Assembly: GCF_022458985.1 (NCBI RefSeq)
Contig: NC_061771.1
Location: 30,554,322 to 30,618,321 of the forward strand
From: Mugil cephalus
Taxonomy: Eukaryota > Chordata > Actinopteri > Mugiliformes > Mugilidae
Reading direction: 5' to 3'
DNA length: 64,000 bases
The notes under the pieces were generated by a model that was given only the letters and a program-made list of their open reading frames with translations, made no database searches and had not been told where the DNA came from. Every line of letters begins with the position of its first letter. Position 1 is the first letter of the stretch. The translations under genes and the position numbers were made by a program. Shown here piece after piece: positions 1 through 19,755 of this stretch.

Positions 1-290
1 CTCTGTGGCAGAAGGCAGTTTGTTCACAACAGTGAAGCATGGTGGAGGCTCCGTGAAAGTTTGTGTCGGGACTAATGGTCCTCAATGCTGAGAAATACCG
101 GCACATAATTATCCATCATCAATACCATCAGAGAGGAGGATGATTGGACCCAAATATCTGCAGCAGGACAAAGAGTCCAAACATCCAGCCATTTCTCTTC
201 TGTTCATTCACTGCATTTTGTTAACTGATAAAAATAATAAACTACTATTCCATTTTTTTTTTAAAGAATTCTCAGTTTACAGCATTTTTT
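1..290 (+). mobile_element. Tc1/mariner transposase remnant
   Basis: The plus-strand translation contains VKHGGGSV followed by a decayed region and QQDKESKHPA. These match the conserved catalytic-core blocks of fish Tc1-like transposases (usually VKHGGGSVMVWG and FQQDNDPKH). The stretch is interrupted by stops and is cut by the window edge, so it is an inactive fragment. No terminal inverted repeat was recognised on the right. Confidence 0.7.
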
Positions 291-299
291 CCACACCTG

Positions 300-740
300 C
301 CTAAACCTTCTGCACAGTGCTGTAAATATCAAGAGAGAGAGGAGACATATAATGCGTGTCTATATAATGAGTGTGTGAGTATATATGTGTGTAAATATTA
401 AGTGTGTATATATACGCAGTGTGTTTGTGTGTGATGTTCTCTCCACTGGGTCGATGGTTGCCGTTAGCGAGCGTCTAATGGACGTCTCATCACTCTGCTG
501 ACGTCTGGACTCACTTCCTGTTAGAGCGTCCCACTCTCACATAAATAAATCATTCATAATCTAATTTACGAAGATATAAATATGTTCAGAGTGACGGCCA
601 CTAGAGGGAGTCTCTCACTGGGCCAGCAGCTGAGGATTGTGGGTAATGTTTAGTGGGGTGCTCCCATTGGCTGTCTGTGTCAGCTGACCACGGCTAATGG
701 AGACAGGAAGTGAATCAGAGTTATTGAGCTGGATGTCCCC
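300..740. other. intergenic, no gene seen
   Basis: A TG/TA-rich microsatellite-like patch lies near 355-430. The rest looks like unique non-coding sequence. No coding exon with supporting splice sites was recognised. Confidence 0.5.
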
Positions 741-746
741 GGGGAG

Positions 747-867
747 ATGGCTAATGGAGACGCTAATGGAGATGCTAATGGAGCCGCTAACATCGATGCT
801 AACGGAGACGACTTCCCCGAAACGATCAGACTGAGCAGCATCAGCAAAGAGCAGGGGTCAGAGGTCA
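747..867 (+). other. short ORF of uncertain status, repeat-rich N-terminus
   Basis: An ATG at 747 opens a frame whose first 20 codons are imperfect GCTAATGGAGAC-type repeats (protein MANGDANGDANGAANIDANG). It continues as DDFPETIRLSSISKEQGSEV, which uses ordinary-looking codons, and then runs into a (TCATCT)/(CAT) microsatellite at about 868-922. No convincing splice donor or homologue was recognised. It may be a first exon of an unrecognised gene or chance coding in repeat DNA. Confidence 0.2.
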
Positions 868-1050
868 TCTTCATCTTCATCTTCATCTTCATCGTCATCA
901 TCATCATCATCATCATCATCATTCTTATCATCACCTTCACTTTATGTTTTAAAGTGTTTCCTGTTTCCTGGAAATGAAAACAGAAGCCCAGTGATGTGTG
1001 TGTGTTTGTGTGTGTGAGTGTGTGTGTGTGTGTGTGTGGGGGGGGGGGGG
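865..1050. repeat. microsatellites (TCATCT/CAT, TG, poly-G)
   Basis: A TCATCT run followed by CAT repeats occupies about 865-922. A TG/GTGAGTG run ending in a G homopolymer occupies about 993-1050. These repeats generate the low-complexity open frames in this area. Confidence 0.9.
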
Positions 1051-1159
1051 CAGGAAGTGTCAGGGCCTCCACCCTCTCCCTGTGGTTTTGTTTCTGTTTG
1101 ACTTTTCATGGCTCCACATTCCACAAACATGACCCAAGAGGACTTTCACCACTGTAACA

Positions 1160-2045
1160 CCCACAGGACTGATGCCATGATTAGCCTAGCCTAGCTTAGC
1201 ATAAAGACAGGAAGCAAAAACGTTAGCCTAGTTTAGCATATTGACTGGAACAAAGGAAAAACTATTAGCCCAGGTTACGTTAATGACTGGAGACAGGGAT
1301 AAAATGTTAGCCTAGCTTAGCAGAATGACTAGAGACAGAAACTATTTAGCACAGTGACTGGAGACAGAAGGTGTTACCCTAGCTTAGCACAATGACTGGA
1401 GACAGAAACTATTTAGCACAGTGACTGGAGACAGAAGGTGTTACCCTAGCTTAGCACAATGACTGGAGACAGAAACTATTTAGCACAGTGACTGGAGACA
1501 GAAGGTGTCACCCTAGCTTAGCACAATGAAAGGAAATAAAAACGTTAGTCTATCTGGTAACTGGAATGGACTAACTGGAAAGGGAAACAATAGCTTAGCG
1601 GAATGACAGGGGGGGAAAAAATAGTGGAATGAATGGAAACAAGGAGAAATTGTTAGCTTAGCTTAGCTTAGTGGGAAGACTGGAACAAGTGATACAGTAA
1701 GTCCAACTTAACAAACTATATAGTGACAAAAGAAAAATATATAGCCTAGGTTAGCACAGAAATTGGAAACAAGAAAGTGGTTATTCTAGCCTAGCTTAGC
1801 ACAAAGGGAACTAGGGGTAAATATATCAGCCTAGCTTAGCACGATGACCACAAACAAGAAGACTGTCATCCTAATTTAGCACAAAGATTTGAAATGGAGA
1901 AAACATCGGAACACAAAGTCTGCGAATTGGGGAGACTATAGGCATAGCTAGCAATGACTAGACATAAACATAAATGGTCAAACTAGCTTAGCACAAAGAT
2001 TGAAAACGGGGTAAACTGTTTGCGTAGCTTAAAACAAAACCTAGA
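1160..2045. repeat. degenerate minisatellite, TTAGCACAATGACTGGAGAC-like units
   Basis: Phrases such as TAGCTTAGCACAATGACTGG and GGAGACAGAAACTATTTAGC recur through the block. Three near-identical copies of a unit of about 63-65 bp sit in tandem at about 1325-1520, and more diverged copies lie on both sides. No gene was recognised inside. Confidence 0.8.
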
Positions 2046-2049
2046 ACAG

Positions 2050-2840
2050 AATAAAACTGCCAGGATATCTGCATCAAACTAAATGAAACCAGTTTCACGG
2101 TAATAAAAGAGGTTTAAACATGCTAACTATGCTAACATTAGACCATACGTCGTTCTTTTCTTTCAGTTAATTCGGAAGTCTCATTTTAAAGAGCGTTAAC
2201 CGTTTATGGGGCAAGGAACCACATCTTACAGACGTAAAACAGTCGTCTTAGTTCCTATAATAACCCACCAGGGTTGAAATTTTGAAATTCCAATTATTTC
2301 CGTGAGTTCCCTATAAAGGGTTGAACTATGAGGACAGCTGAGGACATAAAGCATTCCCAGGACCAGGACCGGGATCCGTCCTGATGTCCTCACATGGTCT
2401 GACTCTGTCCCAGGAAGCCAACAGGACGACACCTGTCTGAGGACAGCTGCTGTCTCTCTGAGACTCGTCAGGAATGTGTCCAGCAGCTGCTTCACCATCG
2501 AAGAAGAAGGAACCGGTTAAATCTGGATCTAAAGGAGGCGTTCGGGGACGCGTCTAAATGTCATTAAACAAAACATTAGAAACACAGAAGAAGAATGAGG
2601 TCACTCCGTGGACACGGCCAGGGTGGAGTTATTGGATTTATTCAGTCATTTCCTGGTGAGCTGACCCCACCCGTCTACACCGAGCATCCCTGATACGAGG
2701 TCGGAACGAACGCACCCACGTTCTAATAAAACCACAGAGAGGCGTTCAGGGTCCCGTAAAACACAGACATGTGTGTTTCTGTTTATCGTTTTTTTGTTGA
2801 CACAAACAAACCGGGAGAACTTAAAGAGGCAACGCCTTCC
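2050..2840. other. intergenic, no gene seen
   Basis: Mostly unique sequence. Open frames here (for example on the minus strand at 2226-2498) show no recognisable domain, no splice support and no familiar protein similarity. Confidence 0.5.
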
Positions 2841-2849
2841 GGAGAGCAG

Positions 2850-3290
2850 GAACCCGGGACCATGTGGAACCAGTTTAGAACCAGGATAGAACCAATGAAG
2901 AACAAAAAGCTGGTCGACAACCAATCTAAAATCAGAACAGAACCAGGATGGAACCAGAATAGAACCAATCTAGAACCAAAAACTGGTCCACAACCAATCC
3001 AGAAGCAAACATCAGTCTAGAACCAGGGATGAGACCAGGATAGAACCAGACTAGAACTAAAAACTATTCCACAACCAAAGTCTATAACCAAAAATTAGCC
3101 GAGAACCAAACATCAGTCCAGAACCAGACTAGAACCACCCTAGAACCAAACATCAGTCCAGAACCAAACATCAGTCTAGAACCAGGATAGAATCAAACTA
3201 GGACCAGTCTAGAACCAGGATATAACCAAAAATCAGCCGATAACCAAATCTGTTTAGAACCAGTCTAGAACCACAGAACCGGATCACGTT
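2850..3290. repeat. minisatellite of AGAACCA words
   Basis: The words CAGTCTAGAACCA, AAACATCAGTCC and AGAACCAGGATAGAACCA recur in variable order. The array is degenerate, with no fixed unit length. It continues into weaker AGAACC-rich sequence to about 3660. Confidence 0.75.
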
Positions 3291-3779
3291 TATGTTTCTG
3301 TACGGTGCAGATGTTCTTTACAAATCTTCTGAAAACCTTCCAGGTTGAGTGAAACTTAAAGGAACCACCCAGGAACTCTTGGAGAACGTTCCCCCGCATA
3401 CATCGATGTGAGACATAACGTCTCGGGAGAACATTAATGTGATTAGTTATTAGACCATGAACCACAGAACCTCATTGTTCTTAGAGAACCACAAACAAGA
3501 ACTTTCTTCTCTGGAGGTAAACGTAAGAGAACCAGAGGTTTGCAGAACATCAGGAACCCTGTTAAACCTCTCAACATTCAGAACTGTGAGGCGACAACGG
3601 AACCAGACTGTCCCTCTAAAGTTCCTGGAAAGTTCCTGGAACCTTGGTTTTAAAGTATAAAACAGGAACTACAGGAAATTAAAAATGTTACAGTTAAATG
3701 GCGGGTGTTTTTTTTGTTTTTTTGTTTTTTTTTTTAAGGCGGCAGGGGGTGGGGTTCTGGGGGTAAACACAACCTGGAG

Positions 3780-4700
3780 GTTATCTCATGCTCTCCCCCC
3801 GGTTCGGACCGAGGCCTGTTCCGTCCCGACGCGGTTTTCCAGCATTTTCTCCTCGGCCTGAGCTGAACTACGCAGCGGCCGAGGCGACACTAACACCCGG
3901 GGGGGACAGCAGCTGCAGATCGGACACATCCAGTCCGATCTACCGCTGAAAAACAGGTCGGGGCCTCGCTGTTTATTGTCCCGACACATCACCTCCTCCT
4001 CCTCCTCCTCCTCCTCCTCCTCCTCCAGGGCCACGCCTGGTTCTGCGTCCTTGCATGGCGCACCGTTATTCTCCTCCATCCTCCTCCAGACTAATGGCTG
4101 CTGCTGGGGCGGGGGCACGACTGGGATTCACGCGGGCCCTGGAGCACCGAGGCTCGGCCGCAGGGAGCGGCTCCGGCCCGGGGAGAGAGGAGCGGAGACC
4201 GGGAGACTTTGTGTCTCTGAGTCCGATCGAGTCCTCCCCACCCTCCCTCCTCCTCCCTCCCTCCCTCCCGACACGGAGCCAAGTTAGCGGAGAACCGGAG
4301 GCGTCCAATCACAGCAACAATAGAGACCGAATAGAGACAGAATAAAGCCCGGGCGGAGAGAGGGTGGAGGCCGCTTACCTGCTCCGGATCCGACCGAGGC
4401 TCCAAACTTCTTCAGCCGAGAATAAGAGTCCGCAGACCGGAGAGAGGAGGAGGAGGGAGGGGGCTGCTGCTGCTGCTGCTGCTGCAGGGAATGACGGGAA
4501 AGAATCCGCACTGCCCCCTCCTCACCCGGCCTCCTCCCCTTGCCTCCTCCCCCCTGCACTCCCAGCCTCCTCCTCCTCCTCCATCAGACTGCTGCTCTGG
4601 TCCCGGTCCTGGTCCTGGTCCTGGTCTTAGTTCTGATCCAGATCGACCTAAAGAATCTCAGTCAATCAGAAGAAGCTATGGATTAAAGAGAGGAGCTCGG
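3780..4700. promoter_or_regulatory. CpG-rich promoter-like block
   Basis: The block is rich in G+C and CpG, contains CTC (3990-4026) and CTG (about 4463-4485) triplet runs, and includes a strong minus-strand splice donor at 4376-4377. This fits a CpG-island promoter and first exon. The downstream gene would lie to the left, beyond the window or in unrecognised exons. Confidence 0.55.
4378..4640 (-). other. candidate 5' exon of an unidentified minus-strand gene
   Basis: Read on the minus strand, the CpG-rich sequence ends in GGATCCGGAGCAG followed by GTAAGC, a near-consensus splice donor. An ATG at 4559-4557 opens a frame with a glutamine run from a CAG repeat and continues SYSRLKKFGASVGSGA up to the donor, so the exon could be coding or 5' UTR. 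I recognise no protein. No matching acceptor exon was found between here and position 1, so the partner exon is probably outside the window. The right-hand limit (transcription start) is a guess. Confidence 0.35.
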
Positions 4701-4739
4701 GGTGGATGGATGGGCCAACAAGACGACTCACCTATTGAT

Positions 4740-5415
4740 TTAAACTGTTTATTTACTGTCATAGCCATGGCGACGGGCGGCTGCACAAAAATAAATAAAT
4801 TCTTTAATTACCGTTTGAGGTGAAAACAGTGAGACCACCAAACAGGACGTGATGTAAAGCGGTGGGGGGCGTGGCTCCAGCGCCAGTCAGAACTGATTAA
4901 TAATTCATGAGGTGAAGATAAAGCCATGAATGCGTGGATGGTTTTATTTCAGCATCAACCCCTCAGACACAGACTCCTCCGTCAGTAGAAGAGGACGAAG
5001 AACTAATTTTAGTGTTTTCATCAGTTTAATTATTCATTGAACATAAAGCACAGATTAACCAGTTCTTTACTTTTTATTAAGAAAGAAAAGACTTGACATA
5101 AGATTTTCAGGTTTTCTGCTCTGTATTTAATATAAACACAGACAGATAAACTTTATTTACATACAGAGGAAGGTCAATACAAAAACACATTTGCTCAACT
5201 GGAAGTTCCTCATACTTCATGTTTACATGACGATACAAAATAAACCATTAAAGTCTTTTTATCGGATCCAGACTCAAACCCCAGATCTTCTACCTGGGAA
5301 GAGATTTTCAAACAAAGAAACATCTGGAACGTCTTGACCGCCTCGTTCTCCTGGAGAAGCTTTTGTTTTTGAAACCTTCACGTCCGCACAGGAAGTAAAG
5401 TCAACACTGGTGAAG
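4740..5415. other. intergenic; likely POLR3F 3' UTR at the right end
   Basis: No coding exon was seen. On the minus strand AATAAA signals occur at about 5152-5157 and 5071-5076, downstream of the POLR3F stop at 5416. The POLR3F 3' UTR may therefore be only about 250-350 nt. Confidence 0.45.
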
Positions 5416-8400
5416 TCAAAAGTCCAACCACTCGGTCATGTAGACGCAGTTGGACGGAGAGATTTCTCCTCCTTCGTGACAGTCGTCAAACACCTGCAAA
5501 GGAGACGAAGAAGAGAGACGATGGTCATCTCTCATGTTGACAGAGTGTAGTAGGGTGAGGTCAGGTGAGGTGAGGTGGGGTAGTTTTTACCGGGCAGAGT
5601 CCACAGGGTGTCTTGACGAGGCCCGTGGGCTGGATGATGGGGTCCACTCCTCGGTACAGCTTCATCTGTCCGTCCACGCTGCCCACCGTCCCCTCCTTGG
5701 CGGCGATCAGCGTCATCTCCACCTTCCCGTCATAAATTAGCGTGTTGAGGATGGTCTCGATGTCGTCCATGGACAGGTCCACCTGCACAAGACACCCGTC
5801 AGAGGCTGCAGGAAGACAAACTTGTTTCACGGGGCTTTTATTTTGAAAGTCACCTTGCTGATGCCCAGCTCACAGATGTATTTCCAGACTTCGTGAGACG
5901 TAGCGAATGAACTGTTCCTCTGGACCATCGGGCTCTGTTTGCTGTCCCTCGCCGCCTCCGCCTTCGAACAGAAAACACTAAGTCACATGATCAGGAATTA
6001 CAGAGTCACATGACTGGGAACCAGAGTCACATGACCAGGAACCAGAGTCACCCGACCAGGAAACACAGTCACATGACCAGGAACCATTGTGTCACATGAC
6101 CAGGAACCAGAGTCAAATGACCAGGAACCAGAGTAGCATGACCTGGAAACATAGAGTCACATGACCAGGAAACATAGAGTCACATGACCAGGAACCAGAG
6201 TCGCATGAGTGGGAACCAGAGTCACATGACCAGGAACCAGAGTAGCATGACCTGGAAACATAGAGTCACATGACCAGGAAACATAGAGTCACATGACCAG
6301 GAACCAGAGTCGCATGAGTGGGAACCAGAGTCACATGACCAGGAACCAGAGTCACCCAACCAGGAAACACAGTCACATGACCAGGAAACATAGAGTCACA
6401 TGACCAGGAAACATAGAGTCACATGACCAGGAACCATTGTGTCACATGACCAGGAACCAGAGTCAAATGACCAGGAAACATAGAGTCACGTGACCAGGAA
6501 ACATAGAGTCACATGACCAGGAACCAGAGTCGCATGACCTGGAAACATAGAGTCACATGACCAGGAATCAGAGTCACATGACCAGGAAACATAGAGTCAC
6601 ATGACCAGGAAACATAGAGTCACATGACCAGGAACCAGAGTCACATGACCAGGAACCAGAGTCACATGACCAGGACCCAGATGATGAGGAAGAAGAGGAA
6701 GTTGCTCCAATAAACGTGAAGTTGAAGACAGAAACAGAATTCATTCCTTCAGACTCAGTTAAATCTCTGGTTTCTGAGATCAATGAATGAATCCTTCTCT
6801 GTGTTCTTGATGAAGTGCTGGAGTCCTGCAGGTAAACTCTGTTAATGTTTGATGACACCCCCCCCCCCTCGGTACCTTGCTCTGCAGGAACTTGAAGCAC
6901 TGCTGGTTGAGGACCTCCACGAACTCGGACTCAAAGTCCTGGTCGCTGTACCAGGCGCCGCCGGTCACCGAGCGGTCGGGCTGCAGGTTGTAGAGCATGT
7001 ACACTTTCTTCTTCGACGCCTGCAGACGATACGTCGCCGTTAGACATGTTAACGTCGGAGCGTCGGCCTCAACGAGTCTCCTGAACTCACCGCCACGGAC
7101 TTCACGGCTTTGATCAGCTTCTTGCTCTCCAGGTTCTTCAGGATCTTGTTGATCTCCGTCAGAGGGAGGTTGCTCTTGAAGCGGATGTCACGGCTCCAGA
7201 TTCCTGCAGACAAACAAACAAACAAACGGCTGAGACGGTGGTGGCGGTTTGTCGGACACACAAGCAGGAAGCAGGAAGTGCATTACCTTTGTTTCCTGCG
7301 TCCTCGATGACCTGGTAGACCAGCTTCTCCTGGTTGTCTGAACCTTTCATCTTACTGAAACAAAGCAGGAACCACATCTGAGACTTGTGCTTTAGTTTGA
7401 GGCTGCTCAGGTGAAAGTGTCTGTGTTTTTACCTGGTGCTCTGAGCGTCCTTCAGTCTGTACAACAGACCTGAGCTGTTCCTCAGCAAGTCCAGCTGACC
7501 CTGAAACACACCAACACCGTTAGTCAGTCGGTCACCAGTTTGATGTGACTGGTCTACGAGGCGTCGCCACACTGACCAGAGACAGCAGCTTGTTGATGGC
7601 CATGGCTCTCTGCTGAGGCTCCAGATGAGGCAGGTCGTTCTGGATCACCTGGTCCGTGATGCCATGAGGGAACTGCTGACACAGCTCTTTAATCCTAGAG
7701 AACACACAGGCCCTTTAAAATCCTACACGATTTTACATCACACACTCAAGGATAATCAGATAATATCTCCAATCTCAGGGCATGATTTTGATCACCGTAA
7801 TCAGCGTAAATGCACCATCTCATGTGATCTCGGGGATGTAAACAAAACACAGACCATGCTTCTGGTCAGGCAGGTGGCGCTAATGCAAACCAGAAGAACT
7901 GACCTCTACAGTGTTTCTCGTTTCTCATGGACACATATCATGGAAAGTAGCAGATGAATGACTTTTACTTTTAATGTTCAAACTGGTGAGACGATACTAG
8001 TTTAAAATCCAAACTTTGACTTATTTCTTCCAAACTGTCAGATAAAAGCTCAAAGTTAAATATAACTTTAAAACCTGTACTAACCTGCAATTTTAAGAAA
8101 AGTTGCAACCAAACTCTGTTTAAGATCATCACAGTTAACTGCGAATCCGCTTACATGTCAAGTTTAATGACAGTGAAACGTGACTCGAGGTTCATTTTAC
8201 AACTATCATGTACACTTGAATTCGGCAGTATTTCCAAAACAGTAGGAAAAACAGCAAAACTTTAATTAGAAAATCTGCCTCACGTGTAGAAAGAAATTAT
8301 GACGCAACGCAGCATTCCGCTTAGGATAATGGCAGTGAAAGGCACTATTACAGAGTAGGAATAGTTCACTTTTTGGAGATATTAATTAACGTACTCCAAG

Positions 8401-8639
8401 CCGTATTAAAAATAACAAATGTATAATTATAGAAATGTGTTCATCCATCACTTTTGCCCCGTGTGTTGCTGATAAGAAGCAATAACACGTTAAATTTGAC
8501 AGAATCCAGGCGGAACTCGGCGCACCGCTGTGTCTGGCAGCAGCAGTACCAGTCTGGGGTGATGCAGCTGTTCTGACCTGTTCTCGATCTCTGCTGGGTC
8601 CGACAGGTTCGTCTCCTTCTTCACTTTCACCTCAGCCAT
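5416..8639 (-). CDS. polr3f: RNA polymerase III subunit RPC6
   Basis: RPC6 (C34/RPC39) is the Pol III subunit of the RPC3-RPC6-RPC7 subcomplex that opens promoter DNA and contacts TFIIIB. Nine exons join in frame: 8639-8578, 7694-7577, 7500-7433, 7354-7287, 7203-7091, 7019-6876, 5961-5854, 5782-5591, 5493-5416. They encode 316 residues, the same length I recall for human. The start MAEVKVKKE and blocks such as MKGSDNQEKLVYQ, SNLPLTEINKILKNLESKK and LQPDRSVTGGAWYSDQDF are near-identical to the vertebrate family and form the tandem winged-helix region. The C-terminus has four cysteines (C287, C290, C296, C307), the known iron-sulphur cluster site. Intron 6 carries a minisatellite. The gene is head-to-head with DZANK1, as in mammals. 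Confidence 0.97.
5975..6680. repeat. intronic minisatellite, GAGTCACATGACCAGGAACC unit
   Basis: About 30 copies of a 20-24 bp unit lie inside POLR3F intron 6 (5962-6875). Units end in either AACC or AACATA. Higher-order blocks of several units are repeated almost exactly (compare about 6150-6230 with 6260-6350), which points to recent unequal exchange. Each unit carries the E-box CACATG. One variant at 6486-6493 is TCACGTGA. Confidence 0.9.
7695..8577. other. POLR3F intron 1, no internal gene seen
   Basis: The first intron is about 880 bp of AT-leaning unique sequence. It contains no recognised repeat family and no open frame with homology. Confidence 0.5.
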
Positions 8640-9871
8640 TTTTATTAAGCTCTAGTTTCTGTCCGAGCAGCGGACTGTTGGTCTGTTATTAGCCTCTTTG
8701 CCTGTTAGCAAGAGTCAATCACGATCCCAGGCGAGGTCCTAACAGCTCTCAGGCAGCGGAGGGTGCCAACAAAAGTGCCTGAATAGAAACATTTTCCTGA
8801 GACGCTGAACGTTTTTGTTTTGTTTTAGTATTTGAACTTTTAATTAATTTAAAGGGATACCAGCCTTAAAGATGTGTATTTAGTATATACCTATATGTAA
8901 ATAAAATCGGCCAATGATTATAAAAATTAAGAATTGTAATTTAAGACAGGCGATGCGTCAGAAGATTTAAATGAATTATATTAAAGTAAATCACATTTGA
9001 ACGTTTTCGGTAAACAAGAAATAAAAAACAAATTTTAGCAAGAACGATGGTATTTTTATTGATTTTATAACAGTATGTCAAAAATGCCTTAGACAATTAT
9101 GCTATTAAACTAACGAAACAATACTCTGTCCATTCTTATGTGTAAATAATGTTAATAAAGTTTTTCAAAAAATGTAAATAAACCCGTTCACCGGTGAAAC
9201 GCGGCGGCGCGGACGGGTACATTAAACCAGGGGCCTCCTGTCAGCACCGTCCTCAGCTGCCAACCCTCGTGTTTAAAACGAGCGCCCCCTGCGGAGGCAG
9301 CGCCGTTACCGTGGCGACGCGTCTGTAAACCAAACGCAGCGGCTTCATCGTTTCAATTCGAGGTAAGAAAACTTTAACAAGACACATCCCGTGGTGGTGG
9401 AATAGATGTTTGAGAAGGATCAAATCACTGGCTGCATCAAGTAGCGGTAACATCTAAGGAGACAGAAGCAGAAACTACTAAAACTGGATTAAGAACCGGG
9501 TTTGTTGCTCCATTATTAAGAACCGGAAGCCTCAAATAGTGAGAGACCAGATCATTTTCACGACAGAGTCCAGACCTGAGAATCTTTAGGATGAACCGGA
9601 GAAGACTTTGATCAGTGGTAAGACTCTCCCATCATCAAAATTACTGCAACACTGGATGGAAATAAACCTGTGACATCGGAGAAGCTTCTTACTGAAACAA
9701 TAACACAGAGAATGATGCTGGAATCAAAGCCAGATATTAGAGAGTGACCTTTTTGTGTCCATCTTGTGTGTAAACTGTTAAAGACTGGCACCACTAAACT
9801 AAAAACCCATAGGACAATAAACTAACTAAACTAAAACTAAATAACTGTTTGACTGGCAGGCGGTGGTCGTC
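8640..9871. promoter_or_regulatory. divergent POLR3F/DZANK1 intergenic region
   Basis: These 1.2 kb separate the two start codons, which point away from each other, so both promoters should lie here. A CpG-rich patch at about 9180-9330 is a promoter candidate for DZANK1. The AT-rich middle (8800-9180) shows nothing I can name. No TATA box was assigned. Confidence 0.45.
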
Positions 9872-18571
<8,700 letters not shown>

Positions 18572-18649
18572 CACTAAACACCACTGAATACTAAACATGA
18601 CGCTTTTAGATGTTTCCAGTTTGATCTTTGAAGGAATTGAAATAAAATT

Positions 18650-19755
18650 TTCTACTGTAGGCTGATGCTGTGGTGAACACGGATTCAGGAATATCTCCAA
18701 AAAATACCAGGTCCATGTTCATGACCCTGGTCTCTTTGGATTCTCTGTCAGTAACGTTGTGTCTGTTGCTTTGTCTGATTAATTAGTGATGAACTAAAAC
18801 ATCTTCTAGATTAGATCGTAGAAAACACCCTGATAGCAATAATATCATTCTGAACTCATTCATCAACCCCTTGACTCGACCTGGACCAACAGTTTATAGA
18901 GAAACCACAAAGCTCATGCGTTCTACAAAGGTTCTAGTAAAAACAGAACCAGACCCACTCTCCATTTAAACCCGTGGATAAAACCAGAGAACCCAAAGTG
19001 TTCCACGTTAAGTTTTTACTTTTTGAAAGAAAATACAACTGATTCCCACAACAGGAGGCAACGAACACACAATCCAACCTTTGGACATTTTAGTTTTCAT
19101 TGTGCACATAAAAATATTGACATTTCCTCCATGTTGTTCATACATGTAACTCCCCAGGGAAACCAGTCACTAGGGCGTGTTACATTACCAGTGTTAAGCT
19201 AACTTCGACTACAACATGGCTGTGTTGTGTTTGTTCTCTGTGGTACCACCTTTACCCCACTAGATGGAGGCAAAGAACCATGTAAGAAACTGAGGCACAG
19301 TGTTAAGATTCATGTGGACAGGTAATAAAAACCGCATCACCTACATTTGTTGTCAGTTGTTCTTGGATTTGACGAAACATTGAGACGTGGCTACAGGTTT
19401 TCTCCATTAGCTGAGGCTAGCTGGTTAGCTCCGGCTACATGACGCTATCAATGGAAATAGTAGCTTCTCAAGGTTCTCGTGAGACCCAGCATGGCAGAGT
19501 GGACTACAGTGGATTGTGGGTACTGTTGCAACGCCCTTACAGAATCTATAACGCGATAAACCGAGTCAACGAGCAGCTTCTAGATGTCTAAAAACCAAAT
19601 GTGTGAGTGTTCAGCTTCATTTTAATGTCTCTCAAACAAAAACAGAAACATTCAAACAGACAACGAAGAAAAAGAAGACGCTCCAAGACATTTCCAGACT
19701 GATGCCCAAAACACATCTGCAGGGTTTGTGCTCCAACATCTGGACCGGCCCCGGC
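18650..19755. other. intergenic between convergent DZANK1 and KAT14
   Basis: This region holds the 3' flanks of both genes. No additional exon or named repeat was recognised. A minus-strand ATTAAA-type signal near 19620-19625 could end the KAT14 transcript. Confidence 0.5.

Noticed and set aside
5975-6680. CRISPR-like appearance of regularly repeated units
   Set aside because: The units are directly tandem without unique spacers, lie in a vertebrate intron, and vary in a minisatellite fashion.
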